From a bacterium (GTDB taxonomy: Bacteria > Bacillota > Clostridia > Christensenellales > CAG-138), in contig JALFDW010000006.1 of assembly GCA_022778545.1 (NCBI GenBank), forward strand, positions 1-64,000: a stretch of 64,000 nucleotides of DNA, read 5' to 3'. The translations under genes and the position numbers were made by a program. The notes beneath the pieces were generated by a model. The model ran no database searches. It had not been told where the DNA came from and worked only from the letters and a program-made list of their open reading frames with translations. Of this stretch, positions 44,859-53,436 are shown one piece after another; position 1 is the first letter of the stretch; each line of letters starts with the position of its first letter.

Positions 44859-45263
44859 ATGCGAAATTGGCTGATGCGGTTCATGGCAGGGCGCAACGGT
44901 ATGGACGCGTTCGCGCGGTTTCTTTCCATCGCCGCGCTCGTGCTCCTCATCCTGTCCATGTTCATCCCCGGCTATGTCGGCGCGGCTCTCTGGATCCTTG
45001 CCCTCGCATGCCTCGTCTACAGCTATTTCCGCATTTTCTCCCGGAATACCGCAAAGCGCTATACGGAAAACGCAAAGTTCCTTTCCGTAAAATACAAGGT
45101 CGCCAACTGGTTCCGCCGCAAAAAGGAGCGTATCCAGCAGAGCAAGACCCACCGTTTTTACCGCTGCCCCCAGTGCGGCATCACGACACGCATCCCGAAG
45201 GGCAAGGGGAAGATCAAGATCACCTGCCCCAAATGCGGCAACACGTTCATCCGCAAAAGCTGA
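44859..45263 (+). CDS. Two-helix membrane protein with C-terminal zinc ribbon
   Basis: This 134-residue protein has two membrane helices (about residues 20-60) and a basic linker. A C-terminal zinc ribbon follows, with YRCPQCG and ITCPKCG pairs about 22 residues apart. Its function is unknown; similar small proteins are common in Clostridia. It is divergent from the response regulator gene and ends at its own terminator. Confidence 0.75.
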   Translation: MRNWLMRFMAGRNGMDAFARFLSIAALVLLILSMFIPGYVGAALWILALACLVYSYFRIFSRNTAKRYTENAKFLSVKYKVANWFRRKKERIQQSKTHRFYRCPQCGITTRIPKGKGKIKITCPKCGNTFIRKS

Positions 45264-45294
45264 AGCGGACGCTGCCTTTCAAAAGCTTATCGGC

Positions 45295-45333
45295 AAAAGA
45301 AAAAGCCGCGTTTTGTGCGGCTTTTTCTTTTGC
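45295..45333 (+). terminator. Intrinsic terminator after the zinc-ribbon gene
   Basis: AAAAGAAAAAGCCGC pairs with GCGGCTTTTTCTTTT over a short loop, with a T-rich 3' side. Confidence 0.88.
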
Positions 45334-45428
45334 CGGAAAACCATCCCACAAAGCCTGTTTACTTCTTTCCCGTTTTGAAGTACCATAAAGTTTGAATACA
45401 AGCATTGCTCTTCAGGAGGACAGGATCT

Positions 45429-46934
45429 ATGCCGGATTATAAAAAGCTACAAAACGGCAGCGACATCCGCGGCGTTGCCATTGCCGTGGAAGGCGGCAAG
45501 CCGGTCGATTTGACGGAAGAAGCCGTGCGCGCCATCGGCGGCGCATTTGCATCATGGCTGAAACAGCACGCCGGGGCGCATGCAAAACGCGTTTCCATCG
45601 GGCGGGATTCCCGCCTTTCGGGCGAACAGCTCGCCGCATGGCTCGCGGACGGTCTTTCCACCGCCGGGATGGAGGTCACGGATTTCGGTCTCTGCACCAC
45701 GCCGGCGATGTTCATGTCCACCGTGATGGAAGGCTGGGCGTTCGACGGCGCGGTCATGATCACAGCAAGCCACCTGCCCTTTGAGCGCAACGGCTTCAAA
45801 TTCTTCACCGCAAAGGGCGGCCTTGAAAAGCAGGACATCGCGGAGATCCTTGCCGTAGCGGGCGCGGGCAGCTTTCCCGCAGGCAGCGCGGCGCCTGCGG
45901 CACGGGCGGATTTCCTGCCCGCCTATGCCGGGATGCTCCGGGAAAAGATCCGCTCCGCCACGGGCATGGAGCAGCCGCTTGCCGGCCTCCGCATCCTCGT
46001 GGACGCGGGCAACGGCGCAGGCGGCTTCTTCGCAGGAGAGGTTCTCGCCCCGCTCGGCGCGGATACCACCGGCAGCCAATTCCTTCTGCCGGACGGCCGC
46101 TTCCCCAACCATGCGCCCAACCCGGAAAACGCGGCAGCGATGGAATCTATCCGTGCGGCGGTGCTCGCAAACAAAGCGGATTTCGGCATCATTTTCGATA
46201 CGGATGTGGACCGTGCGGGCGCGGTGCTTGCGGACGGCAGCGAGCTCAACCGCAACCGGCTCATCGCCATTCTTGCGTCGATCCTGCTGCGCGAGCACCC
46301 GGGCACAACCATCGTCACCGACTCCATCACATCCACCGGCCTTGCATCGTTCATCGACGCCCATGGCGGCATTCACCGGCGCTTCAAGCGCGGCTACCGC
46401 AACGTGATCAACGAAGCGATCCGCCTTTGCGCCGCCGGGCAGGATGCGCAGATGGCCATTGAGACTTCCGGCCACGGCGCGCTCCGCGAAAACTACTTCC
46501 TTGACGACGGCGCCTACCTGATGGTGAAACTCCTCATTGAGCTTGCGCGCGCAAAAAAGGAAGGCCGCACGCTCGAATCCCTGCTCGCCGGGCTGAAAGA
46601 GCCTGCGGAAAGCATGGAATTCCGCATGCCGCTTCTTGCGGAGGAATTCGCCGCCTATGGCAGCGAGGTCATTTCCGCGCTCACCGAATACGCGAAAACG
46701 CAGCTTGGCTGGACGCTTGCCTCCCCCAATTACGAAGGGGTGCGCGTAAGCCTCGACGCTCAGCATGGCGACGGCTGGTTCCTGCTGCGCCTTTCCCTGC
46801 ACGACCCGCTGATGCCGCTCAACATCGAAAGCGACAGCGTGGGCGGCGCAAAGAAAATCGCCGCGGCCCTTGCGGGCTTCCTTGCAGGGTTTGAAAAGCT
46901 GGATTCCGCCAGCCTTGCGGAATTTGCAAAATAA
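45429..46934 (+). CDS. Phosphohexomutase (phosphomannomutase/phosphoglucomutase family)
   Basis: This 501-residue alpha-D-phosphohexomutase has the N-terminal NGSDIRGVA, the phosphoserine loop MITASHLPFERNGFKFF, the metal loop FDTDVDRAGAV and the sugar loop ETSGHGAL. It moves a phosphate between C1 and C6 of a hexose; glucose versus mannose cannot be decided. The ATG at 45429 follows AGGAGGACAGG. It is a single gene with a terminator. Confidence 0.88.
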   Translation: MPDYKKLQNGSDIRGVAIAVEGGKPVDLTEEAVRAIGGAFASWLKQHAGAHAKRVSIGRDSRLSGEQLAAWLADGLSTAGMEVTDFGLCTTPAMFMSTVMEGWAFDGAVMITASHLPFERNGFKFFTAKGGLEKQDIAEILAVAGAGSFPAGSAAPAARADFLPAYAGMLREKIRSATGMEQPLAGLRILVDAGNGAGGFFAGEVLAPLGADTTGSQFLLPDGRFPNHAPNPENAAAMESIRAAVLANKADFGIIFDTDVDRAGAVLADGSELNRNRLIAILASILLREHPGTTIVTDSITSTGLASFIDAHGGIHRRFKRGYRNVINEAIRLCAAGQDAQMAIETSGHGALRENYFLDDGAYLMVKLLIELARAKKEGRTLESLLAGLKEPAESMEFRMPLLAEEFAAYGSEVISALTEYAKTQLGWTLASPNYEGVRVSLDAQHGDGWFLLRLSLHDPLMPLNIESDSVGGAKKIAAALAGFLAGFEKLDSASLAEFAK

Positions 46935-46977
46935 GAAAAGGCACTAAGGCAGCATCATTTGACTGCTGATTCCATAG

Positions 46978-47005
46978 AAGGGCGCGCAATGCAGCGCGCC
47001 CTTTT
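46978..47005. terminator. Terminator between convergent genes
   Basis: AAGGGCGCGC pairs with GCGCGCCCTT over 6 bases and is followed by TT. It ends the phosphohexomutase gene and perhaps also the KamA-like gene. Confidence 0.75.
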
Positions 47006-47017
47006 GCTGTGTTTTGT

Positions 47018-48121
47018 TCAGATCTCACCCAGCCAGGCCGCATCCGGCGGCAGCTTCTTCACAAAAATGCGACCCTCGTTGACCTCATCCTTCGTCTGAT
47101 GGAACTTGAAGGCAATCGACCCGTCATCCAGCTTGCCTGCGATCTCGATCTTGCCTGTGGGATGCGACATGCAGAATTTCAGGCATTTGCCCTGCCCGTT
47201 CTGCATGGCCTTCGCCCGCTCCACGATGTCATACCCTTCCGCAAACGGCACCTGGAACGTGTTTTTCACGCCGCTCACCGGGCGGCACTGGAACACATAG
47301 TACGGCACTATGCCGTTTGCCGTCAGCAGGCGCAGCAAAGTCCCGAGCGTCTCCACGGAATCGTTCACGCCGCGCAGGAGCACGGTCTGGTTCTTCACAA
47401 CGACGCCGCATTCCCGCAGCATCCGCACAGCGGAACGCGCCTGCGGCGTGACCTCATTGGGGTGGTTGAACTGCGTTACGACATAGATCTGCTTTTGCTT
47501 AGTGTATCGCGCAAGCGCTTTAAGCAGCGCCTGATCCTCAATAATGCGCATCGGGTATACGACCGGCATGCGCGTGGCGACGCGGATGAGGTCAAGATGA
47601 TCGATCTCCGAAAGCGCGCCAAGATACCGTTCCACCGTTTTCGTCGGCAGCATAAGCGCGTCACCGCCGGAAAGGATGGCGTTCGTGATTTCCTCATGCG
47701 CGCGGATATAAGCGATCACCTCGTCGAAATGGCTTGCGATCTCCTCATCGGAAAGGCCGACGAGCCGCTTGCGGAAGCAGTGGCGGCAATACATGGCGCA
47801 GCGGTTGGTTGTCAGGATCAGCGCGCTCTCGCGGTATTTGTGCTGCACGCCGGGGCAGACTGTGTTGCTCGCCTCGCCGCTCGTGTCGAACGTGCCGCTC
47901 ATGTCCGTTTCAAGGAAAGACGGGATGCACATCTTCCGGATGGGGTCGTCAGGGTCGTCCCAATCGATCAGCGAAAGATAATACCGCGTGACGGACATGG
48001 GAAATGCCTCGCAAAGCGCGCGCATTCGCTCCGTCTCCTTTTCTCCGAGTCCCAACTGCGGCGCAAGTGCGCCGATGTCCGTAACATTGTTCTTCATCTC
48101 TTCGTACCAAAGCATACTCAT
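47018..48121 (-). CDS. KamA-family radical SAM aminomutase-like protein
   Basis: This 367-residue protein has the cluster motif CAMYCRHCFRKR, then AILSGGDALMLPTKTVERYLGALSEI, IRVATRMPVVYPMRI, VVTQFNHPNEVTPQA and VLLRGVNDSVETL, all typical of lysine 2,3-aminomutase relatives. A C-terminal HPTGKIEIAGK may hold the PLP lysine. It is shorter than classical KamA (about 415) and lacks the C-terminal dimer part, so the substrate is open. It has no neighbours from a known lysine pathway. Confidence 0.8.
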   Translation of the reverse strand: MSMLWYEEMKNNVTDIGALAPQLGLGEKETERMRALCEAFPMSVTRYYLSLIDWDDPDDPIRKMCIPSFLETDMSGTFDTSGEASNTVCPGVQHKYRESALILTTNRCAMYCRHCFRKRLVGLSDEEIASHFDEVIAYIRAHEEITNAILSGGDALMLPTKTVERYLGALSEIDHLDLIRVATRMPVVYPMRIIEDQALLKALARYTKQKQIYVVTQFNHPNEVTPQARSAVRMLRECGVVVKNQTVLLRGVNDSVETLGTLLRLLTANGIVPYYVFQCRPVSGVKNTFQVPFAEGYDIVERAKAMQNGQGKCLKFCMSHPTGKIEIAGKLDDGSIAFKFHQTKDEVNEGRIFVKKLPPDAAWLGEI

Positions 48122-48393
48122 TCCCTCTCTTTCTGTGCTATTATATTAAAATTGTATAAAAATTACACGCCGGTTTAACTATAACTGCGGTTCTATGAGG
48201 TTTTAAGTTAAAAAATGAGCCGAAAGAAAAGATATGCGATCAGATTCATGATGCAACCGGCCCTTTTTATGATTTTATCATAAGGCGCAGTGCTTTTCCA
48301 TGTTTTTTCCTGCTGAATCATGGCGAAAGTGTGAAAGTTTACTGAAAATTGAAGAGACGCCTGGAAAACCAGGAGTTTTCACTTTTTCGACAG

Positions 48394-48426
48394 AAAAAAG
48401 CGGGGAGAAATCTCCCCGCTTTTTTT
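48394..48426. terminator. Intrinsic terminator of rpmE
   Basis: AGCGGGGAGA and TCTCCCCGCT arms are flanked by A6 and T7, eight bases past the rpmE stop. The rest of the 313-base gap between rpmE and the KamA-like gene shows only AT-rich sequence with a possible TATAAT box at 48140-48145. Confidence 0.88.
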
Positions 48427-48434
48427 GCTTTGGT

Positions 48435-48635
48435 TTAGTTCAGGCCGTAGCGCTTCTTGAAGCGGTCTACGCGTCCGCCCGTATCAACCAGCTTCTGGCG
48501 GCCGGTATAGAACGGATGGCACTTGGAACAAATTTCGACCTTGAGCTCGCCCTTGACGGAACCGCTCTTGAAGGTCTCGCCGCATGCGCAGCGCACGATG
48601 CACTCGCCGTAGGACGGATGGATATCCTTCTTCAT
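48435..48635 (-). CDS. rpmE: 50S ribosomal protein L31 (zinc-binding type)
   Basis: This 66-residue protein begins [22 protein letters not shown] and carries the zinc cysteines (C13, C17, C36, C39 region, [12 protein letters not shown]) of the C+ form of L31. It ends with [11 protein letters not shown]. It has its own promoter and lies downstream of rho on the same strand. Confidence 0.96.
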   Translation of the reverse strand: MKKDIHPSYGECIVRCACGETFKSGSVKGELKVEICSKCHPFYTGRQKLVDTGGRVDRFKKRYGLN

Positions 48636-48740
48636 TCGTTTCACCCCTCATAATATTTGCTTGGCGCAGGGCGATTAGCCGCCCTCCTGCTGCATTGGCG
48701 CACCAGAGCGCCCGACGGGTGAAGCCACCCGAACAGAGGT

Positions 48741-48770
48741 ATTATATCGCACCCACCGCGTGGAATGCAA
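48741..48770 (-). promoter_or_regulatory. Promoter of rpmE with a structured leader
   Basis: TTGCAT (48765-48770) and TATAAT (48741-48746) have an 18-base spacer. The leader of about 100 bases can fold into at least two GC-rich hairpins (GGGTGGCTTCACCC; GCAGGAGGGCGG with CGCCCTGC), which suggests autogenous control as in other ribosomal protein leaders. Confidence 0.6.
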
Positions 48771-48806
48771 GCACTTTTTTCACGAAAATGCGGGCTTTTC
48801 CGAATT

Positions 48807-50732
48807 TCAGTTGATCCGCTTGCCGGCGGAGTAGCCGTCCTTTTCGTAGATCTTGTTCCATGCGGTCAAACGCTGGATAAATTCCTCGTTGGTGGCAGTC
48901 TTGTCGAGCATGTTGATCATCTGCTCCGTCACTTCGGCAGGGTTGCCGGCAGCGAGCGTGCGGCGCATGGTGAACACGGCATCAAGCTCTTCTTTCGTGA
49001 GGAGAAGCTCCTCGCGGCGCGTGCCGGATTTGTAGATGTCGATGGCCGGGAAAATGCGCTTTTCGCTCATCTTGCGGTCAAGGTGGATCTCCATATTGCC
49101 CGTGCCCTTGAATTCCTCGTAAACGATGTCGTCCATGCGGCTGCCGGTCTCGATGAGCGCCGTTGCGATGATGGTGAGGCTGCCGCCGTTTTCGATGTTG
49201 CGCGCAGCGCCGAAGAAGCGCTTGGGCTTGTGCAGCGCGCCAGGGTCCATGCCGCCGGAAAGCGTTTTGCCCGTCGCCGGAATGGTGAGGTTATAAGCGC
49301 GCGCAAGCCGCGTGATGGAATCCATCAGCACCACGACATCCTTGCCCTGCTCCACAAGACGCATGGCGCGTTCCTGCGTCATCTCCGCCACGCGGGTATG
49401 GTGTTCCGGCAGCTCGTCAAACGTGGAATACAGCACCTCGCCCTTGATGGAACGCTGCATATCCGTGACTTCCTCCGGCCGCTCATCGATGAGCAGTACG
49501 ATCAGGTGCACGTCCGGATAGTTGTTGGTAATGCCGTGCGCAATGTTCTTCAGGAGCGTCGTTTTGCCGGATTTCGGCTGGCTGACGATCATGCCGCGCT
49601 GCCCCTTGCCGATGGGCGCAATGAGGTCGATCAGGCGGATGGCCAGGTTCTGGTCATGCCCGAGGCCGGGCGATTCCAGCGTGATGCGCTCGTTGGGGTA
49701 GATGGGAACGAGCTCCTCAAAGGGCTTGCGCATCTGCGCCTTTTCCGGCTCCTCGCCGTTGACGGCCGTGATGTAAAGCAGCGCAAGGAAACGCTCATTC
49801 TCCTTGGAAGGCCGCGTTTTCCCCGTAACGAGGTCACCGGTTTTCAGGTTGAAGCGGCGGATCTGCGCGATGGAAACATAAACGTCCCGGTTGCCGGGCA
49901 GGTAATTCTCCGAACGGAGGAAGCCGTAGCCGTCCGGCAGCACTTCGAGCACACCCTCGCAATCGCCGCACGCGCCGCCCTCGAGTAGCTCAGGCACGGC
50001 GGGGTTGCTCGTACCGTATTCCTTGTTGTAATAGCCCTCCGGCTTCTGTGGTCTGTAACCGTCCTCACCGTCATACTGGGGCATATAGTTTTCGCGCGGC
50101 TGATAATTTTCCTGCGGGGCGCGGTAGCTCTCCCGGTAGTCGGCGCTGCGGTTGTAATCCTGCCGGTAGCCGTTTTGATAGCCGCCGGGGTTCTGATATC
50201 CCTGGTAGTTGTCCTGGCGGCGGTTGTTGTAGCCGCCCTGATAGCCGGTATCGCGCCCCTGATTGTTGTAGCCGCCATAGGGCCGGTTCTGCGGCGTATA
50301 GCTCTGGTTATACTGGCGGCGATTGTTGTAGCCGCCCGGCTGATAGTCCTGGCGCGGCGCGCGGTACTGGGGCTGCTGCGGATAGCGTGTGCGCGGCTCG
50401 TATCCGCCGGAAGGCGTCACCGTTTCTCCGGCAGGAGCCGGTGCAGCGGTGGCAGCGGGCGTCTCCTGCGCCTGCTGTGCGGGCGCGGCGGGCTCTTCCC
50501 GCGTTTCTCGTTCCGCAGGCGTTTCCTGCGGTGCAGGAGCAGGGGCATCGGCTTTCGTTTCAGCCGCCGGCTGCACCTCCGCGCTCTGCCCGGCGCCTTC
50601 CACCCGGCCTCCGTTCATGATGATGTCGATGAGTTCACCCTTTCGATATTTCGTAAGCGATTTCACGCCCTGCAGCTTTGCAATCTCGCGCAGATCGTTC
50701 AGGCTTTTTTCCTGCAATTGTTCTCTTGTCAC
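48807..50732 (-). CDS. rho: Transcription termination factor Rho with a low-complexity insertion
   Basis: This 641-residue Rho has an N-terminal SAP-like helical domain ([29 protein letters not shown]), an insertion of about 200 residues, the RNA-binding domain ([28 protein letters not shown]) and the ATPase with Walker [37 protein letters not shown] and the Q/R loops. The insertion is Ala/Pro/Glu-rich at 46-108, then Tyr/Asn/Gln/Gly/Arg-rich at 110-245. The GTG at 50732 follows GAAAGGAG and gives the family N-terminus [10 protein letters not shown]. Confidence 0.95.
   Translation of the reverse strand: MTREQLQEKSLNDLREIAKLQGVKSLTKYRKGELIDIIMNGGRVEGAGQSAEVQPAAETKADAPAPAPQETPAERETREEPAAPAQQAQETPAATAAPAPAGETVTPSGGYEPRTRYPQQPQYRAPRQDYQPGGYNNRRQYNQSYTPQNRPYGGYNNQGRDTGYQGGYNNRRQDNYQGYQNPGGYQNGYRQDYNRSADYRESYRAPQENYQPRENYMPQYDGEDGYRPQKPEGYYNKEYGTSNPAVPELLEGGACGDCEGVLEVLPDGYGFLRSENYLPGNRDVYVSIAQIRRFNLKTGDLVTGKTRPSKENERFLALLYITAVNGEEPEKAQMRKPFEELVPIYPNERITLESPGLGHDQNLAIRLIDLIAPIGKGQRGMIVSQPKSGKTTLLKNIAHGITNNYPDVHLIVLLIDERPEEVTDMQRSIKGEVLYSTFDELPEHHTRVAEMTQERAMRLVEQGKDVVVLMDSITRLARAYNLTIPATGKTLSGGMDPGALHKPKRFFGAARNIENGGSLTIIATALIETGSRMDDIVYEEFKGTGNMEIHLDRKMSEKRIFPAIDIYKSGTRREELLLTKEELDAVFTMRRTLAAGNPAEVTEQMINMLDKTATNEEFIQRLTAWNKIYEKDGYSAGKRIN
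49998..50405 (-). repeat. Prion-like repeat region within rho
   Basis: This coding stretch has degenerate repeats such as GGYNNRR, GGYNNQG and GYQNGYR; the DNA carries several copies of a TTGTTGTAGCCGCC-like unit. It sits between the SAP-like and RNA-binding domains of Rho. Confidence 0.85.
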
Positions 50733-50913
50733 GTTGCGGCTCCTTTCAAAAAAAACACTAAAAAATTCAGACGACAGCTTTGTCATCTTATTGACCCGGT
50801 AATGTATCCTATCAAGTGCAGCATTTTTAAGATAATATTGAATATTATGCCCCGAAAGCTGGAAATAAAACATTCTTCAAAAATGTTGCGTCATTTTATA
50901 CCTGTTTTATCTT

Positions 50914-50942
50914 AATATAGCTTTACGCGCTGCACTTGTCAA
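50914..50942 (-). promoter_or_regulatory. Promoter of rho
   Basis: TTGACA (50937-50942) and TATATT (50914-50919) have a 17-base spacer. The transcript would have a leader of about 175 bases, AT-rich and fit for autoregulation by Rho. The rest of the 307-base gap holds nothing else I can support. Confidence 0.75.
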
Positions 50943-51039
50943 GACAATATCTTGGTATTTTACCACGATTTCACACATATATATTGAAATAGCCGCCGCT
51001 CCGGCAGAGCGGCAGCAATCACGGGGAGGAAATAGAAAC

Positions 51040-51333
51040 ATGGATCCAAGGATAAGCGAAGCGGGCACGATGCGCATCCGCACCCATTCCATTCACATCG
51101 ATAACCGGGAGCTCATCAGCGTAACGGGAGTAAAGGATGTGGCAAGTTTCAACGAACAGGAGGTGGAGCTTCTGACCGAAGCGGGCGACCTGCGCATTGA
51201 AGGAAACGAGCTGCGCATCACAAAGCTCAGCCTGGATGAAGGGCAGGTCATCGTGGAAGGCGAGATCGTTGCGCTCGAATATGCGGAAGCCCCCGCGGAA
51301 CGCGGTTCTCTGTTTTCGCGGATGTTCCGGTAA
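51040..51333 (+). CDS. yabP: YabP family sporulation protein
   Basis: This 97-residue protein has HSIHIDNRELISVTGVKDVASFNEQEVELLTEAGDLRIEGNELRI, the YabP pattern. In Bacillus YabP is made in the mother cell and is required for spore coat and cortex assembly. It is followed three bases later by yabQ. The presence of both genes supports a spore-forming host. Confidence 0.9.
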   Translation: MDPRISEAGTMRIRTHSIHIDNRELISVTGVKDVASFNEQEVELLTEAGDLRIEGNELRITKLSLDEGQVIVEGEIVALEYAEAPAERGSLFSRMFR

Positions 51334-51336
51334 GGC

Positions 51337-51672
51337 ATGACGGGTACAGTCGGCGAGATCCCCATTTTTCTCGGCGCAGTCTACGGCGGGCTTGTGATCG
51401 GCCTCGTCTTCACCGCGTTCCGGGGCCTGCATGCGCTGTTTGGCGGCGGACGCATTTCCGACGCCCTGCTTGACGTGCTGTTTTATCTGCTTGCCGGCGT
51501 GATTGCGGCGCTCACCCTTTACCGCATCAACGGCGGCACGCTGCGTCTGTACGCACTCCTTGGCATCGCGGCAGGCGTATTCGCCGCAATATCTTCCGTG
51601 GATTCGCTTCTTTGCGCTCTTGCGCAAAAGCTGCAAAACTCGCACAGCAAATTTACAAAAAAACGCTTGTAA
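51337..51672 (+). CDS. yabQ: Spore cortex protein YabQ
   Basis: This 111-residue membrane protein has about three helices (GLVIGLVFTAFRGLHALF; LLDVLFYLLAGVIAALTLYRING; LRLYALLGIAAGVFA) as in YabQ, which is needed for cortex formation in Bacillus. It is co-transcribed with yabP and followed by divIC, the usual order. Confidence 0.85.
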   Translation: MTGTVGEIPIFLGAVYGGLVIGLVFTAFRGLHALFGGGRISDALLDVLFYLLAGVIAALTLYRINGGTLRLYALLGIAAGVFAAISSVDSLLCALAQKLQNSHSKFTKKRL

Positions 51673-51729
51673 TCCATGGAAAAATCCATTATAAATATTA
51701 TAGGGAAATTATCCTGCAAAGGAGAAGCA

Positions 51730-52017
51730 ATGGCTCAAAAGCGGAAATTCCGTATCACGCCCAAATTTATCGTACTGCTTGCAGCGCTGTGCGTTATTTT
51801 TGCGTGCACGCTGTATATTTCCCAGGAGCAGAAGCTCAAGGAAATCGCCGACAAGGAAGCCGCCCTGCAGGAAGAATACTCTGCGCTGCAAAACGAGGAA
51901 CAACGCCTCCAATACATGATCGAATACGCAAAGAGCGAAGAATACCTCATCCAGTATGCCCGCGAAAAGCTCGGCCTCGTTCTGCCGGATGACATCAAAT
52001 TCGACATTGAAGAATAG
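51730..52017 (+). CDS. divIC: Septum formation initiator, DivIC/FtsB family
   Basis: This 95-residue protein has a short cytoplasmic start, one membrane helix (FIVLLAALCVIFACTLYI), a coiled coil (EIADKEAALQEEYSALQNEEQRL) and the family ending EEYLIQYAREKLGLVLPDDIKF. It links the divisome proteins FtsL and DivIB. ATG 51730 follows AAAGGAGAAG. Confidence 0.88.
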   Translation: MAQKRKFRITPKFIVLLAALCVIFACTLYISQEQKLKEIADKEAALQEEYSALQNEEQRLQYMIEYAKSEEYLIQYAREKLGLVLPDDIKFDIEE

Positions 52018-52098
52018 CAGCGCCGCAGATATGCGCGCGATGCCAAACCCCGTCCGGCGTGCCAAAGGCGCGCCGTTCTGCTGCAAAAAGGAGGAACC

Positions 52099-52953
52099 AT
52101 GAAAAAAGCTGATTTTGCCGTGATCGACATCGGAAGCAACTCCATCCGCTATCTCGGCAGCGCGCCGGAAAAGTGCCTCGTCACAACGCGCCTTGCGGAA
52201 GGGCTCGTTTCCACCGGCACGCTTTCGGAAGCCGCCATGGAACGCAGCGTCGCAGCGATCACCTCCTTTGCCGAAAAAGCGCGTGCGGAAGGGCTAATGC
52301 CCGCCGCCTACGCAACGAGCGCCGTGCGGGATGCGCGCAACAGCGCGGATTTTCTCGCCCGCGTGGAGGCAGCCTGCAGCGTGCGCATCGATGTGCTTTC
52401 CGGCGAGCGTGAAGCGCAGTATGCCCGCCTTGGCGCAGCGGAAGAAGGCGGCATCGTGGACATTGGCGGCGGTTCCAGCCAGCTTGTCACGGAAGGCTTT
52501 GCCGCAAGTTACCCCGTCGGCTGCGTGCGCGCCAAGGAATGGGGCGAGCAGAGCGGCGCGCAATCGTTCGATGCGCTGCAGGAAGCATTGTTTTCCCGTT
52601 TCATGGGCATCTACCGTTTCCCCCGCCTGTTCGTGCCGCATTGGACAGGCGTTGGCGGCACGATCACGACCGTTGCCGCCCTTTCCCGTAACATGAGCGT
52701 TTACGACCGTTCCGCAGTGGCCTCAATCGTGCTTTCCCGGGAGGATGTTGAAGCGCAGGCGCACGCGCTCTATTCTATGGGCGATGCAGAGCGGGCGCAG
52801 CATCCGCTGCTTATGGAGCGGCACGACGTCATCGTGGAAGGCGCTCTGATCCTGCTTTACATCATGCGCGGCATGGGCATTTATGAGCTGCATGTGTCCG
52901 ATGCGGACGGCATGGAAGGGTACCGGGCGTATCTTGCCGCAAAAGACGAATAA
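52099..52953 (+). CDS. Ppx/GppA-family phosphatase
   Basis: This 284-residue protein of the ASKHA fold has the N-terminal ADFAVIDIGSNSIRYLG, SAVRDARNSADFLARVE, VLSGEREAQYARLGA and the second phosphate loop GGIVDIGGGSSQLVTEG. It would hydrolyse polyphosphate or pppGpp. It is the short form without the C-terminal HD-like domain. The gene follows divIC, as in many Firmicutes. Confidence 0.87.
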   Translation: MKKADFAVIDIGSNSIRYLGSAPEKCLVTTRLAEGLVSTGTLSEAAMERSVAAITSFAEKARAEGLMPAAYATSAVRDARNSADFLARVEAACSVRIDVLSGEREAQYARLGAAEEGGIVDIGGGSSQLVTEGFAASYPVGCVRAKEWGEQSGAQSFDALQEALFSRFMGIYRFPRLFVPHWTGVGGTITTVAALSRNMSVYDRSAVASIVLSREDVEAQAHALYSMGDAERAQHPLLMERHDVIVEGALILLYIMRGMGIYELHVSDADGMEGYRAYLAAKDE

Positions 52954-52970
52954 GATCTTGTTTTCACAGC

Positions 52971-53006
52971 AATGCCCCCATTCCTCATCGGAAGGGGGCA
53001 TTTTAT
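52971..53006 (+). terminator. Intrinsic terminator after the ppx-like gene
   Basis: AATGCCCCC pairs with GGGGGCATT over 14 bases and is followed by TTATT. Confidence 0.85.
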
Positions 53007-53059
53007 TGCCTGCAAAGCGTTTTCCTTTTATTTACCACAGATGCGGAGAGAATTCCCTC

Positions 53060-53401
53060 TCATTTCCCCTTCAGCCGCTCCGCGGCTTCAACGAGCGTAT
53101 CGAGAAAAGCTCCCTCTCCCCAGGTGTTGATCTTAAAGAGCATCGCCTGACTGCCGCCGGAGGTGATCGCCGAAAGGAACAGCTCCTGCCCGTTGCCCAG
53201 GAGCGTTACCGCCATACTGACCCGGTTGCCGCCGAGCGCGCTGTATCGTTCATATACGCGCACGGCGCAGCGCACCGAACCCATGTGGTAGTCGCTGCCA
53301 TCCTCATAAGAGGCGGTGGAACTTGCGTTCATGATCGCATCATCCAATGCGCTGAGGACTGCGTCGAAGCTGCCGGTGAGTCTCGTTTCATATTTTGCCA
53401 T
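53060..53401 (-). CDS. Small conserved protein of unknown function (DUF6054-like)
   Basis: This 113-residue soluble protein has the pattern FDAVLSALDDAIMNASSTASYEDGSDY, VYERYSALGGNRVSMAVTLLG and a final WGEGAFLDTLVEAAERLK. It resembles what I remember of DUF6054. No catalytic motif or signal peptide is visible. It is downstream of the citrate lyase operon on the same strand. Confidence 0.65.
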   Translation of the reverse strand: MAKYETRLTGSFDAVLSALDDAIMNASSTASYEDGSDYHMGSVRCAVRVYERYSALGGNRVSMAVTLLGNGQELFLSAITSGGSQAMLFKINTWGEGAFLDTLVEAAERLKGK

Positions 53402-53436
53402 GTGTTGTCCTCCCCGTTCCGCGTAATTATACGGCT

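Noticed and set aside
46948..46968. Imperfect inverted repeat GCAGCATCATTTGACTGCTG as an att-like site
   Set aside because: It lies in a terminator region, has no partner copy nearby and is better seen as part of the gene-end structure.
49998..50405. Regular short repeats considered as a CRISPR array
   Set aside because: The units are degenerate, in frame and encode GGYNNRR-like peptides within rho; there are no spacers or cas genes.
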